A stretch of 14,019 bases of DNA from an uncultured Desulfovibrio sp. GTDB lineage: Bacteria; Desulfobacterota; Desulfovibrionia; Desulfovibrionales; Desulfovibrionaceae. A program made the translations under genes and the position numbers. Numbering within the stretch: the first letter of the stretch is position 1; each line of letters starts with the position of its first letter. This document shows, in pieces, positions 1 to 6,397 of this stretch. Location: positions 1 to 14,019 of the forward strand of contig CAMWTD010000037.1 of assembly GCA_947177085.1 (NCBI GenBank), read 5' to 3'. Under the pieces are notes generated by a model. The model ran no database searches and was not told where the DNA came from. It worked only from the letters and a program-made list of their open reading frames with translations.

Positions 1-23
1 ATATATCAGTAATACAAAAAACA

Positions 24-866
24 ATGTCAAAAAACATTCTTGTATCACCAATCGTCAAATGGGTGGGAGGAAAACGGCAATTACTGCCAGAGCTCCTGCC
101 TCTTCTCCCGCGCCGACTGGTTGACTATACATATTGTGAACCCTTTTTGGGCGGCGGTGCCCTCCTTTTTGCCATACAACCCAAAAAAGCTATTGTAAAT
201 GATATAAATTTTGATTTAATAGGACTCTATTCCGTAGTTCGTGATGATGTCGAAAGTCTTATATCAGAATTACAAAAGTTTAAAAATGATTCAGATTCTT
301 TTTATTCTGTGCGAGAATGGGATAGAGATAAAGAATATTATAACAGCCTCTCTCTTCTTAAAAAATCTGCGCGCTTAGTGTATTTAAATAAAACGTGCTA
401 TAATGGATTATTTAGAGTCAATAATGCTGGGGAATTTAATACTCCCTTCGGCAATTATAAAAATCCGAATATAGTCAATGCATCAATTCTGCGGGCTGTT
501 AATCGCTATTTGACTACCAATAACGTAGACTTCACCTCATGCGACTACACGCATGTCTTGAAAGACTTACCCAGGAAAAGCTTTGTATATCTTGATCCTC
601 CTTACGATCCTGTCTCGGATACCGCAAATTTCACTGGATACACCAAAGGAGGCTTCGGAAAAGATGCTCAAATAAGGCTCCGGGAACAATGTGATGAATT
701 GGACAGTCGGGGAATAAAATTTATGCTCTCAAATTCCGCAACGGACTTTATAAAAGAACAATACTCGGCCTATCGGATAAAGGTGCTTCCAGCAAAACGA
801 AATATCAATTCTATTGGGAATAAGCGCGGTAATGTTCCTGAAGTGGTGGTGACAAATTATGAGTGA
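24..866 (+). CDS. Dam-type (D12 class) N6-adenine DNA methyltransferase of a type II restriction-modification unit
   Basis: Transfers a methyl group from S-adenosylmethionine to adenine N6 in a short DNA site, protecting it from the partner nuclease encoded next. The 280 residues match the usual length of the M.DpnIIA/M.MboIA/Dam group. Visible motifs in order are KWVGGKR (12-18, motif X), CEPFLGGGAL (38-47, motif I, cofactor binding), NKTCYNGLFR (122-131, typical of Dam-like enzymes), catalytic DPPY (191-194, motif IV) followed by a Dam-like DPVSDTANFTGYT stretch, and a C-terminal KRNINSIGNKRG segment. The ATG at 24 sits close before motif X, as is normal, but has no clear Shine-Dalgarno sequence. 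The stop overlaps the next start by 8 bp, so the two are probably translated together. The gene is far more AT-rich than the chromosomal genes to the right, which points to horizontal acquisition. GATC specificity is plausible by family resemblance but not proven; related enzymes recognise other sites. Confidence 0.93.
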   Translation: MSKNILVSPIVKWVGGKRQLLPELLPLLPRRLVDYTYCEPFLGGGALLFAIQPKKAIVNDINFDLIGLYSVVRDDVESLISELQKFKNDSDSFYSVREWDRDKEYYNSLSLLKKSARLVYLNKTCYNGLFRVNNAGEFNTPFGNYKNPNIVNASILRAVNRYLTTNNVDFTSCDYTHVLKDLPRKSFVYLDPPYDPVSDTANFTGYTKGGFGKDAQIRLREQCDELDSRGIKFMLSNSATDFIKEQYSAYRIKVLPAKRNINSIGNKRGNVPEVVVTNYE

Positions 867-2154
867 TAAAGACACACTTAATAATGAAAAAGCATGGAAA
901 TGTCTTTTTGGAAAGTATAATATTTTAGACCATATTGCTACTAATGGTTCCTTTACTATTTCTGCGTCTGCTATCAAGGAATTTCGTGAACCAAGATTAA
1001 TGACAAAATTCGATCACTGGGTAAATCTGCCGAGCATATTTCAGGAAAATAATTTGGCTATCCTGCCTACCGCGCGAGGTGAATACATCATTTCGCATTT
1101 TGCCGCTTATCACAAACTTGAACCCTTCGCGTCACCCATTACCCAGTGCACGCTACCCACGTTTTTAGAGAGTATTAACCCGGCCGCGATTTCAAGCGAA
1201 GCCGTGGCTCTGAATTGTGCGGTGGCAGCCGGGATTCTTTCGGATTTCCTCGGCGAAGATGAAATATATGCTACTGTTTCCGGTCGAATGGGTTCTGGGG
1301 TATTTTCCTTTAAAATAGACTGCTCCACCTGCGATAAAATATTCAGCATCGTCGTGAGGAATTCTCAAATTGAGATAGATGCCGCCTATGAAGGAATTGA
1401 AAGCCTCGCTATTTTTGAAGCCAAGCGTGATATATCAGAGGATTTTCTTATACGACAATTATATTATCCCTTTCGAGTTTTGAAGACTAATCTGAAAAAG
1501 CAGATCCGCCCCATATTTATGATCTTTTCCAATCGAATATACAGATTTTTTGAATATAAATTTGATGACATTAATAACTATAACTCTCTCCACCTTATTA
1601 AACAAAAAAACTACTCCATCGAACCAACCGCCATATCAATGCGGGATATTGAAACGATTTTTTCGGGGGTGAGCATTGAGCCGGAACCCCAGGTACCATT
1701 TCCGCAAGCGGATCGATTTGAAAGAGTAATCAATATTTGTGAGCTCTTGCAAAATAGTCCCCTCACGGATGATGAAATTACAGAAGTATATGCTTTTAAC
1801 TCAAGGCAGACGAGGTATTACACCGATGCCGGAAGGTATCTTGGATTAATAGAAAAGGAAACTAAGGTGAGTTTACCCGCATATAAACTCTCAGAAAAAG
1901 GAAAAAATGTAATAAAGAAAGATTTTAGGGAGAGACAGCTTGCCTTTTGCGAATGTATTTTACAGCATGTGATTTTCCATGAGGTCATGAGACGTACACT
2001 CCAGGAAGGCGACATCCCGGATAAGGGAGCAATTATTTCTCTAATGCAGGCAGCAAACCTGTTCCAAATCGGAAGTGATTCAACTTTTATACGGAGAGCA
2101 AGCACTGTGCGAAGTTGGATTTCCTGGATATTCTCCCTGAAAACAGAAGTATAA
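859..2154 (+). CDS. Putative type II restriction endonuclease, PD-(D/E)XK fold with C-terminal winged-helix segment
   Basis: This 431-residue protein starts inside the last codons of the adenine methyltransferase gene (ATGAGTGA overlap), the classic arrangement of a methylase and its cognate nuclease. I do not recognise the exact family. The visible nuclease signature is D174 (context QIEIDAAYEG), then after 12 residues E187-A-K189 in ESLAIFEAKRD, within predicted beta-strand context, which fits the PD-(D/E)XK catalytic core. A region near 285-352 (DDEITEVYAF..RQTRYYTDAGRYLGLIE..YKLSEKGK) looks like a winged helix-turn-helix, suited to DNA recognition. A further helical segment with TVRSWISWI lies at 416-424. 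It is much longer than DpnII or MboI (about 280-290 residues), so it is not a standard GATC nuclease of those families. Codon use is AT-rich like its neighbour. The restriction role rests on motif plus context; the recognition site is unknown. Confidence 0.75.
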   Translation: MSDKDTLNNEKAWKCLFGKYNILDHIATNGSFTISASAIKEFREPRLMTKFDHWVNLPSIFQENNLAILPTARGEYIISHFAAYHKLEPFASPITQCTLPTFLESINPAAISSEAVALNCAVAAGILSDFLGEDEIYATVSGRMGSGVFSFKIDCSTCDKIFSIVVRNSQIEIDAAYEGIESLAIFEAKRDISEDFLIRQLYYPFRVLKTNLKKQIRPIFMIFSNRIYRFFEYKFDDINNYNSLHLIKQKNYSIEPTAISMRDIETIFSGVSIEPEPQVPFPQADRFERVINICELLQNSPLTDDEITEVYAFNSRQTRYYTDAGRYLGLIEKETKVSLPAYKLSEKGKNVIKKDFRERQLAFCECILQHVIFHEVMRRTLQEGDIPDKGAIISLMQAANLFQIGSDSTFIRRASTVRSWISWIFSLKTEV

Positions 2155-2162
2155 ATCTTATG

Positions 2163-2171
2163 TGGTATAAT
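2163..2171 (+). promoter_or_regulatory. Consensus extended -10 promoter element between the restriction gene and the terminator
   Basis: TGGTATAAT is a perfect extended -10 (TG-N-TATAAT) on the + strand, 8 nt after the restriction gene stop. No good -35 is visible 17 nt upstream, which extended -10 promoters can tolerate. A transcript starting near 2178 would meet the inverted repeat at 2195-2226 almost at once. In such AT-rich DNA it could be chance. Confidence 0.25.
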
Positions 2172-2194
2172 ATCATCACCTCCAATTAAATCGC

Positions 2195-2226
2195 AAAAAG
2201 GGCAACCCGCACGGGTTGCCCTTTTT
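2195..2226. terminator. Bidirectional intrinsic terminator between the restriction unit and rpsA
   Basis: A perfect inverted repeat has 15-nt arms (AAAAAGGGCAACCCG and its complement) around a 2-nt centre, CA. The GC-rich stem carries an A tract on one side and a T tract on the other, so it forms a stem followed by a U run on both strands. It lies 30 nt beyond the rpsA stop and 40 nt beyond the restriction gene stop, between convergent genes, and should stop transcription from both sides. Confidence 0.93.
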
Positions 2227-2256
2227 CATCTTCCTTGCTGCACTGGACAGCCGGAG

Positions 2257-3966
2257 TTATTCCTCGCTGTTCTCCTGCGCGGCGGCCTTGAGCAGGTCGC
2301 CCAGGCTCTGGCCGCTTTCCTGCGGTCCGGCGTGGAATTCCTTGGGCTTGCGGCGCTCCTCCTCGTCCTTGATCTGCTTGATGGAGAGGCCGAGGCGGCG
2401 CTCCTCCGCGCTGACGTGGATGACCTTGGCCTGGATCTCCTGGCCTTCCTTGAAGGCCTCGGCCGGGGTCTTGAGCTTCTTGCCCGAGAGCTCGGACACG
2501 TGCACCAGGCCCTCGATGCCTTCCTCCACCTCGACGAAGAGGCCGAAGTCGGTGATATTTGTCACCGTGCCCTTGATGGTGCAGCCCACGGGGTAGGTAT
2601 CCGGCACATGGGCCCACGGGTCGTCGGCGAGCTGCTTGATGCCCAGGGTGAACTTCTCGTTGCCCTGGTCCACCACGAGCACCTTGGCCTGCACCACGTC
2701 GCCCACCTTGTAGAGCTCGTTGGGATGGCGCACCTTCTTGGTCCACGAGATGTCGGACACGTGGATGAGGCCGTCGATGCCGTCCTCGATGCCGATGAAC
2801 ATGCCGAACTCGGTGATGTTCTTGATGACGCCCTCAAGCACCGTGCCTTCGGGATAGCGCTCGGCCACGAGCTCCCACGGGTTGGGCCTGACCTGCTTCA
2901 TGCCGAGGCTGATGCGCTTCTTCTCGCCGTCCACGCCGAGGATGACCACCTCCACCTCGTCGCCGGTGTGCACCATCTGGGAGGGATGGCGCAGCTTGCG
3001 CGTCCACGACATTTCGGAGATGTGCACAAGGCCCTCGACCCCGGGCTCAAGCTCCACAAAGGCGCCGTAGTCAACAAGGTTGGTGACCTTGCCGTTGATG
3101 CGCGCGCCCTGCGGGAAGCGGGCGGAGATGTCCTGCCAGGGGTCGGGCACGAGCTGCTTGAGGCCCAGGGAGACCTTGTTGGTCTCGCGGTCGAAGGAGA
3201 GCACCTTGAGGGTCAGGTCCTGGCCCATGGTGATCATTTCCTTGGGGTGGCGGATGCGCTTCCAGCTCATGTCCGTGATGTGGAGCAGGCCGTCGAGGCC
3301 GCCGAGGTCCACAAAGACGCCGTACTCGGTGATATTCTTGGCCTTGCCGTTGACGATCTGGCCTTCCTCGAGGGTCTTGAGCAGCTCGGCGCGCTTGGCG
3401 TCGCGCTCTTCCTCGAGCAGCACGCGCCGCGACACGATGACGTTGCTGCGGCGGCGGTTGATCTTGAGCACGCGGAACTCGAACTCCTGGTTCACCAGGG
3501 CGTCCATGTCCGGCACGGGGCGCAAATCGACGTGGGATCCGGGCAGGAAGGCCTCCACGCCCCCGATGTTCACCGTGTAGCCGCCCTTGATGCGGCGCAC
3601 GATATGGCCCTTGATGACCTTGTTGTTCTCCTGCACGTCCTCGAGCTGGTCGAAGACCTGCATGCGCTTGGCCTTTTCAAAGGAGAGCGTGATGGTGCCG
3701 TCCTGCTCGTTCTTGCGGACCACATAGACATCCACCCTGTCGCCCACCTTGACGCCCACGTTGCCCGCCGCGTCGCGGAACTCGGCCGTGGGGATCTGGC
3801 CCTCGGACTTGAAGCCCACGTCCACGAGCACATTGTCGTCGTTGACGCGGACGATCTCGCCCTTGGTGATGGAGCCTTCTTCAAGATCGCCAAAATCGGG
3901 GTTGAGGTAGTCCTCGAGGGCCGCGCCGAAATCGATTTCGTCGTGCCCGGTTTCCATGTCTGCCAT
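2257..3966 (-). CDS. rpsA: 30S ribosomal protein S1
   Basis: S1 binds mRNA on the small ribosomal subunit and helps deliver transcripts with weak or structured leaders. The 569 residues begin MADMETGHDEIDFG and hold six S1 OB-fold repeats at about 31-100, 118-183, 201-271, 288-358, 375-445 and 462-531. Repeats 3 to 6 show the recurrent pattern ITEYGVFVDL..GLDGLLHITDMSW, ending with LGLKQL or similar. Length is close to the 557 residues of E. coli S1. The reading frame stays open upstream to 4329, but the start at 3966 is favoured: GGAGG lies 10 nt upstream (3977-3981), the S1 family begins there, and the upstream part lacks any S1 similarity and runs under the riboswitch of the other strand. 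The short tail (QSLGDLLKAAAQENSEE) is acidic. The gene appears monocistronic, with a terminator 30 nt after the stop. Confidence 0.97.
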   Translation of the reverse strand: MADMETGHDEIDFGAALEDYLNPDFGDLEEGSITKGEIVRVNDDNVLVDVGFKSEGQIPTAEFRDAAGNVGVKVGDRVDVYVVRKNEQDGTITLSFEKAKRMQVFDQLEDVQENNKVIKGHIVRRIKGGYTVNIGGVEAFLPGSHVDLRPVPDMDALVNQEFEFRVLKINRRRSNVIVSRRVLLEEERDAKRAELLKTLEEGQIVNGKAKNITEYGVFVDLGGLDGLLHITDMSWKRIRHPKEMITMGQDLTLKVLSFDRETNKVSLGLKQLVPDPWQDISARFPQGARINGKVTNLVDYGAFVELEPGVEGLVHISEMSWTRKLRHPSQMVHTGDEVEVVILGVDGEKKRISLGMKQVRPNPWELVAERYPEGTVLEGVIKNITEFGMFIGIEDGIDGLIHVSDISWTKKVRHPNELYKVGDVVQAKVLVVDQGNEKFTLGIKQLADDPWAHVPDTYPVGCTIKGTVTNITDFGLFVEVEEGIEGLVHVSELSGKKLKTPAEAFKEGQEIQAKVIHVSAEERRLGLSIKQIKDEEERRKPKEFHAGPQESGQSLGDLLKAAAQENSEE

Positions 3967-3987
3967 AATTGCCTTGCCTCCAAACAA

Positions 3988-4018
3988 CCAGTGGATTTCC
4001 TCGTATCCGAGGGACTGG
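3988..4018 (-). promoter_or_regulatory. Stem-loop in the rpsA leader
   Basis: In the probable rpsA 5' leader the minus strand reads CCAGT..CCTCG-GATA-CGAGG..ACTGG. An inner 5-bp stem with a GATA loop (3999-4012) sits inside an outer 5-bp stem (3988-3992 with 4014-4018), separated by an internal loop. It ends 6 nt before the GGAGG ribosome-binding site. S1 autoregulates through a structured leader in E. coli; a similar role here is inference. Confidence 0.4.
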
Positions 4019-4019
4019 C

Positions 4020-4048
4020 AGCATAGGCGAAAGCGCCCAAAAGCGCAA
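4020..4048 (-). promoter_or_regulatory. Candidate sigma-70 promoter of rpsA
   Basis: On the minus strand TTGCGC (4043-4048) and TATGCT (4020-4025) are separated by exactly 17 nt. They match 3/6 and 4/6 of the -35 and -10 consensus. Transcription would begin near 4013, giving a leader of about 47 nt that contains the stem-loop and the GGAGG site. The match is moderate and the position is sensible; this is a prediction only. Confidence 0.35.
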
Positions 4049-4103
4049 GGAATTTCGCCAAATGCGGCCGGAAAGGCATTGACATTTTTTGACGAAAGAA
4101 GTA

Positions 4104-4346
4104 AAGGCGCAGGATTGCGGGGAATTCCGTGCAAATCGGAAACAGTCGCGCTGCGGTAAGAGGGCACGGCGCTTCCTCGCCGTCCGGCCCACATCCTGCG
4201 GCCAAGTTCTGCGGGATGCTCCCGGACGGCGCGACAGCCAGTCGGCACACGGGCTCTGGCCCGGTCCCGTCGGGACGGCCGGTGAAGGCGAAGCAATGGC
4301 GGGGCGCTCCCACGCCCCATATCCCTCAAGTCCGAAACCCGCCCTG
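4104..4346 (+). promoter_or_regulatory. Cobalamin (adenosylcobalamin-class) riboswitch controlling cbiK
   Basis: The conserved core is readable: GGGAA at 4120-4124, the stem TTCCG (4125-4129) with CGGAA (4137-4141) closing the loop TGCAAAT, and the B12-box region CAGTCGCGCTGCGGTAAG starting at 4143, close to the E. coli btuB leader core. The 3' closing motif AAGTCCGAAACCCGCC lies at 4328-4343. GCGGG (4117-4121) can pair with CCCGC (4338-4342), and GGC (4106-4108) with GCC (4341-4343), joining the two ends. About 150 nt of variable helices lie between, including CGGCG/CGCCG and GTCCC/GGGAC hairpins. The element ends about 60 nt before the cbiK start. By established riboswitch behaviour, bound cobalamin should lower cbiK expression. 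Confidence 0.92.
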
Positions 4347-4348
4347 GC

Positions 4349-4365
4349 CGCCGGAGTGTCCGGCG
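4349..4365 (+). promoter_or_regulatory. Hairpin in the probable expression platform of the cobalamin riboswitch
   Basis: CGCCGGA-GTG-TCCGGCG forms a perfect 7-bp stem with a 3-nt loop, 5 nt after the aptamer's closing motif and 29 nt before the cbiK GGAGG. It is followed by CCCTTTCAAC rather than a long T run, so it is not a textbook terminator. It could form part of the switch, by weak termination or by competing with aptamer or ribosome-site pairing. Confidence 0.45.
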
Positions 4366-4405
4366 CGCCCTTCACGCCCTTTCAACGCACGATTGGAGGC
4401 CGTCC

Positions 4406-5350
4406 ATGTCTTGTGCCCGTTGCTTCCCCCACTCCCGGTTTTCCCGTTTTTCCCGGCTGCTCGCGCTGACAGCGCTCCTGCTGCTTGCCCTTGCGGCCTT
4501 GCCCGCGCAGGCGGCGGAGGCGGACGCCGCAAAAGCCCCGCGCGAGGGCATCCTGCTCGTGGCCTTCGGCACAAGCGTGCCCGAGGCCGAGGCCGCCTTC
4601 AGGGCCACGGACAAGGCCTTTCGGGCCGCGTGGCCGGATTCGCCGGTGGTCTGGGCCTATACCTCGCAGATCATCCGCAAGAAGCTCGCCAGGGAGGGGC
4701 GTCCCGTGGGCGGCATCGCGGCCGGCCTCGCGCAGCTTGCGCGCGACGGCGTGGAGGTCGTGCGCGTGCAGTCGCTGCATGTGATGGCCGGGGAGGAGTT
4801 CGCGTCGCTGGCGCGGGCCGTGCTGCTGGACGTGGCGAAGCATCCGGGCCGCTTCAGGGCCGTCTATCTGGGGCGGCCGCTGCTGGAATCGCGCGCGGAC
4901 GCGCAGGACGTGGCCAGGGATGTGCTGGGCGCGCTGGCCGGGCGCAGGCAGCCGGGCGACGCGCTCGTGCTCATGGGCCACGGGCAGGAGAAGGGCCGCG
5001 CGGACCTCGTGCTGGAGGGCACGCGCTCCGCCTTCCAGACCAGCGACCCGCTGGTCTTCATCGCCACGGTGGAGGGCAGCCGCAGCTTTGACGAGCTCCT
5101 GGCGGAGCTTCGCGCCCACAAGGTGCGCCGCGTGTGGCTCCAGCCGCTCATGCTGGTGGCCGGCGACCATGCCCGCAACGACCTCGCCGGCGAGGAGGAG
5201 GATTCCTGGGCCTCGCGGCTCAAGGCCGCGGGCTTTGAGGTGGAGGCCAACCTCGTGGGCCTCGGCGAGGTGCCCGGCATTGCCGAGCGCTTTGTGGAGC
5301 ACGCCCGCGAAAGCGAGGACGACCTCACCCGCGAGCCCCGGAAGGAGTAG
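4406..5350 (+). CDS. cbiK: Periplasmic CbiK-type sirohydrochlorin cobaltochelatase
   Basis: CbiK-class chelatases insert Co2+ into sirohydrochlorin in the anaerobic cobalamin route; related forms can insert Fe2+. The 314 residues start with a clear signal peptide: basic region RFSRFSR, hydrophobic LLALTALLLLALAAL (18-32), and likely cleavage after AQA (34-36). This predicts a periplasmic enzyme, as known for CbiKP of Desulfovibrio vulgaris. The mature part shows ILLVAFGTS (49-57), VQSLHVMAGEE (121-131), VLMGHGQ with H192, TVEG with E223, and LVAGDHA with H255. H192, E223 and H255 have nearly the spacing of the His145, Glu175 and His207 metal site of Salmonella CbiK, so the site looks intact. 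The ATG has GGAGG 6 nt upstream (4395-4399). The gene is alone behind a cobalamin riboswitch, supporting a cobalt/corrin role. No transporter or other cob/cbi gene lies in the window. Confidence 0.93.
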   Translation: MSCARCFPHSRFSRFSRLLALTALLLLALAALPAQAAEADAAKAPREGILLVAFGTSVPEAEAAFRATDKAFRAAWPDSPVVWAYTSQIIRKKLAREGRPVGGIAAGLAQLARDGVEVVRVQSLHVMAGEEFASLARAVLLDVAKHPGRFRAVYLGRPLLESRADAQDVARDVLGALAGRRQPGDALVLMGHGQEKGRADLVLEGTRSAFQTSDPLVFIATVEGSRSFDELLAELRAHKVRRVWLQPLMLVAGDHARNDLAGEEEDSWASRLKAAGFEVEANLVGLGEVPGIAERFVEHARESEDDLTREPRKE

Positions 5351-5372
5351 GCGGGGCGGCACTCAGCCCCGC
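5351..5372. terminator. Possible hairpin between convergent cbiK and DUF362 genes
   Basis: GCGGGGC (5351-5357) and GCCCCGC (5366-5372) form a 7-bp stem with an 8-nt loop, starting right after the cbiK stop and covering the stop of the opposite gene. No T tract follows on either strand, so termination here would be weak or factor-assisted. Confidence 0.35.
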
Positions 5373-6307
5373 ACGGCCGCCCAGGCGCGGCGGCAGAGGC
5401 TCTTCACGAGCCGGCCGGCCCTGAAGGACGTATGCTTGAGCGTGGCGGGCACGATGAAGCCCTCCACGCGGCACTCGCCGGGCTCAAGCAGGGGATAGAA
5501 GGCTTCCGGCCGCGCAGACGCGTCCCCGGCGGCGGCGCGACGCGCAAGGGCCGCTTCCAGCGGGGTTTCCGGCGCGCCCACAAGCTCGCGCAGGGCCGTA
5601 TCCAGCGCCGGCGCGGACAGGCTCGCGCCCACAAGGCCCAGGGCGAAAGGCTCGCCGCGGGAAGGTCCCGTGACGTGCATGGCCGTGACGCCGTCGGCCA
5701 GCGCGGCCACAGGGGGGAGCGCCGCCCAGAGCGCGGCAAGCGCGTCCGCAAAGAACGCCGGTTCCTGACCCTCGCGCGCGTGGACGAGCGCCTTGCGCAG
5801 GCCCGGCACGCAGCCGAAGCAGTTCTTGACCGTGAGGGTGAGCTCCATCTGGCTGTGGGCCTTGACCTTGGCCACGGAGAGCACAAGGTCGCACTCAAGG
5901 GCCCGGCGCGAGACCGTGAAGGGCAGGCGGGCGCCGTCCGGCAACGCGAGCTCCACGCGCGCGGCCCCGTCCCGCGAGGCCACGGCGAGGCCCAGGGGCT
6001 TCAGGGCCTCCGTGAGGCCGATGGCCCGGGCCACGGCGGCGGCGCGGCCAAAACCGGGCGAATCCGCCACCTCCACGCGACACCCGCGCGCAAGCAGCCA
6101 TTCGCACACGGCGGCCGTCACCTGCGGCTGCGTGCAGGCGAGCTCCTTCGCCATGAGCAGATTGGGCTTGACGAGCACGCGCGTGTTCCGGCTCACGGCG
6201 ATGCCCGAGGCGTCCAGCGCCCGCGTCACCGCCGCGCGCACCTGCGCGGGCGCGTAGCTTTGACAGCGAACAAGGGCCACGGGAACGGGTCGGGCGCGCG
6301 TCTCCAT
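5363..6307 (-). CDS. DUF362 domain protein of unknown function
   Basis: The 314 residues match the DUF362 pattern throughout: VLVKPNLL (44-51), ADSPG (81-85), the hallmark KVKAHSQMELTLTVKNCFGCVPG region (147-169), and VAALADGVTAMHVTGPSRGEP (200-220). Members are common in anaerobes and are often fused to ferredoxin domains. This one has no CxxCxxC clusters and is only the core domain, with no signal peptide or membrane segment. The core resembles lactate-racemase-like/LarA-type folds in some descriptions, but no reaction can be assigned from the sequence. The TGA stop lies 12 bp from the convergent cbiK stop. The ATG at 6307 has only a weak ribosome-binding site (GGCTGGA). It is divergent from the NFACT gene across 90 bp. 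Confidence 0.85.
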   Translation of the reverse strand: METRARPVPVALVRCQSYAPAQVRAAVTRALDASGIAVSRNTRVLVKPNLLMAKELACTQPQVTAAVCEWLLARGCRVEVADSPGFGRAAAVARAIGLTEALKPLGLAVASRDGAARVELALPDGARLPFTVSRRALECDLVLSVAKVKAHSQMELTLTVKNCFGCVPGLRKALVHAREGQEPAFFADALAALWAALPPVAALADGVTAMHVTGPSRGEPFALGLVGASLSAPALDTALRELVGAPETPLEAALARRAAAGDASARPEAFYPLLEPGECRVEGFIVPATLKHTSFRAGRLVKSLCRRAWAAVRG

Positions 6308-6362
6308 GCGTCCAGCCTATGCCGCGCAGGCCCGGGCTGTAAAGCGGCCCCTTTTCCCCACC

Positions 6363-6391
6363 TTGTTCCGCAGCGGGCGGCGCGGTAGAGT
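6363..6391 (+). promoter_or_regulatory. Candidate promoter of the NFACT gene, close to its start codon
   Basis: TTGTTC (6363-6368) and TAGAGT (6386-6391) are 17 nt apart and match 4/6 of each consensus. Only 6 nt separate the -10 box from the ATG at 6398, so a transcript from here would begin at or next to the start codon. No Shine-Dalgarno sequence is seen before the ATG. Confidence 0.25.
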
Positions 6392-6397
6392 TGGCGC

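Noticed and set aside
2332..4026. Long + strand open frame (564 codons) opposite rpsA
   Set aside because: It is the complementary-strand shadow of a GC-rich S1 gene; its translation is a monotonous run of H, L, V, D, E and A with no domain.
3967..4329. N-terminal extension of S1 by 121 residues
   Set aside because: It has no similarity to S1, lies over the cobalamin riboswitch of the other strand and lies upstream of a good GGAGG-ATG start at 3966.
5432..6388. 318-codon + strand open frame opposite the DUF362 gene
   Set aside because: Arg/His/Gly-rich shadow translation; the minus strand carries the full DUF362 motif set.
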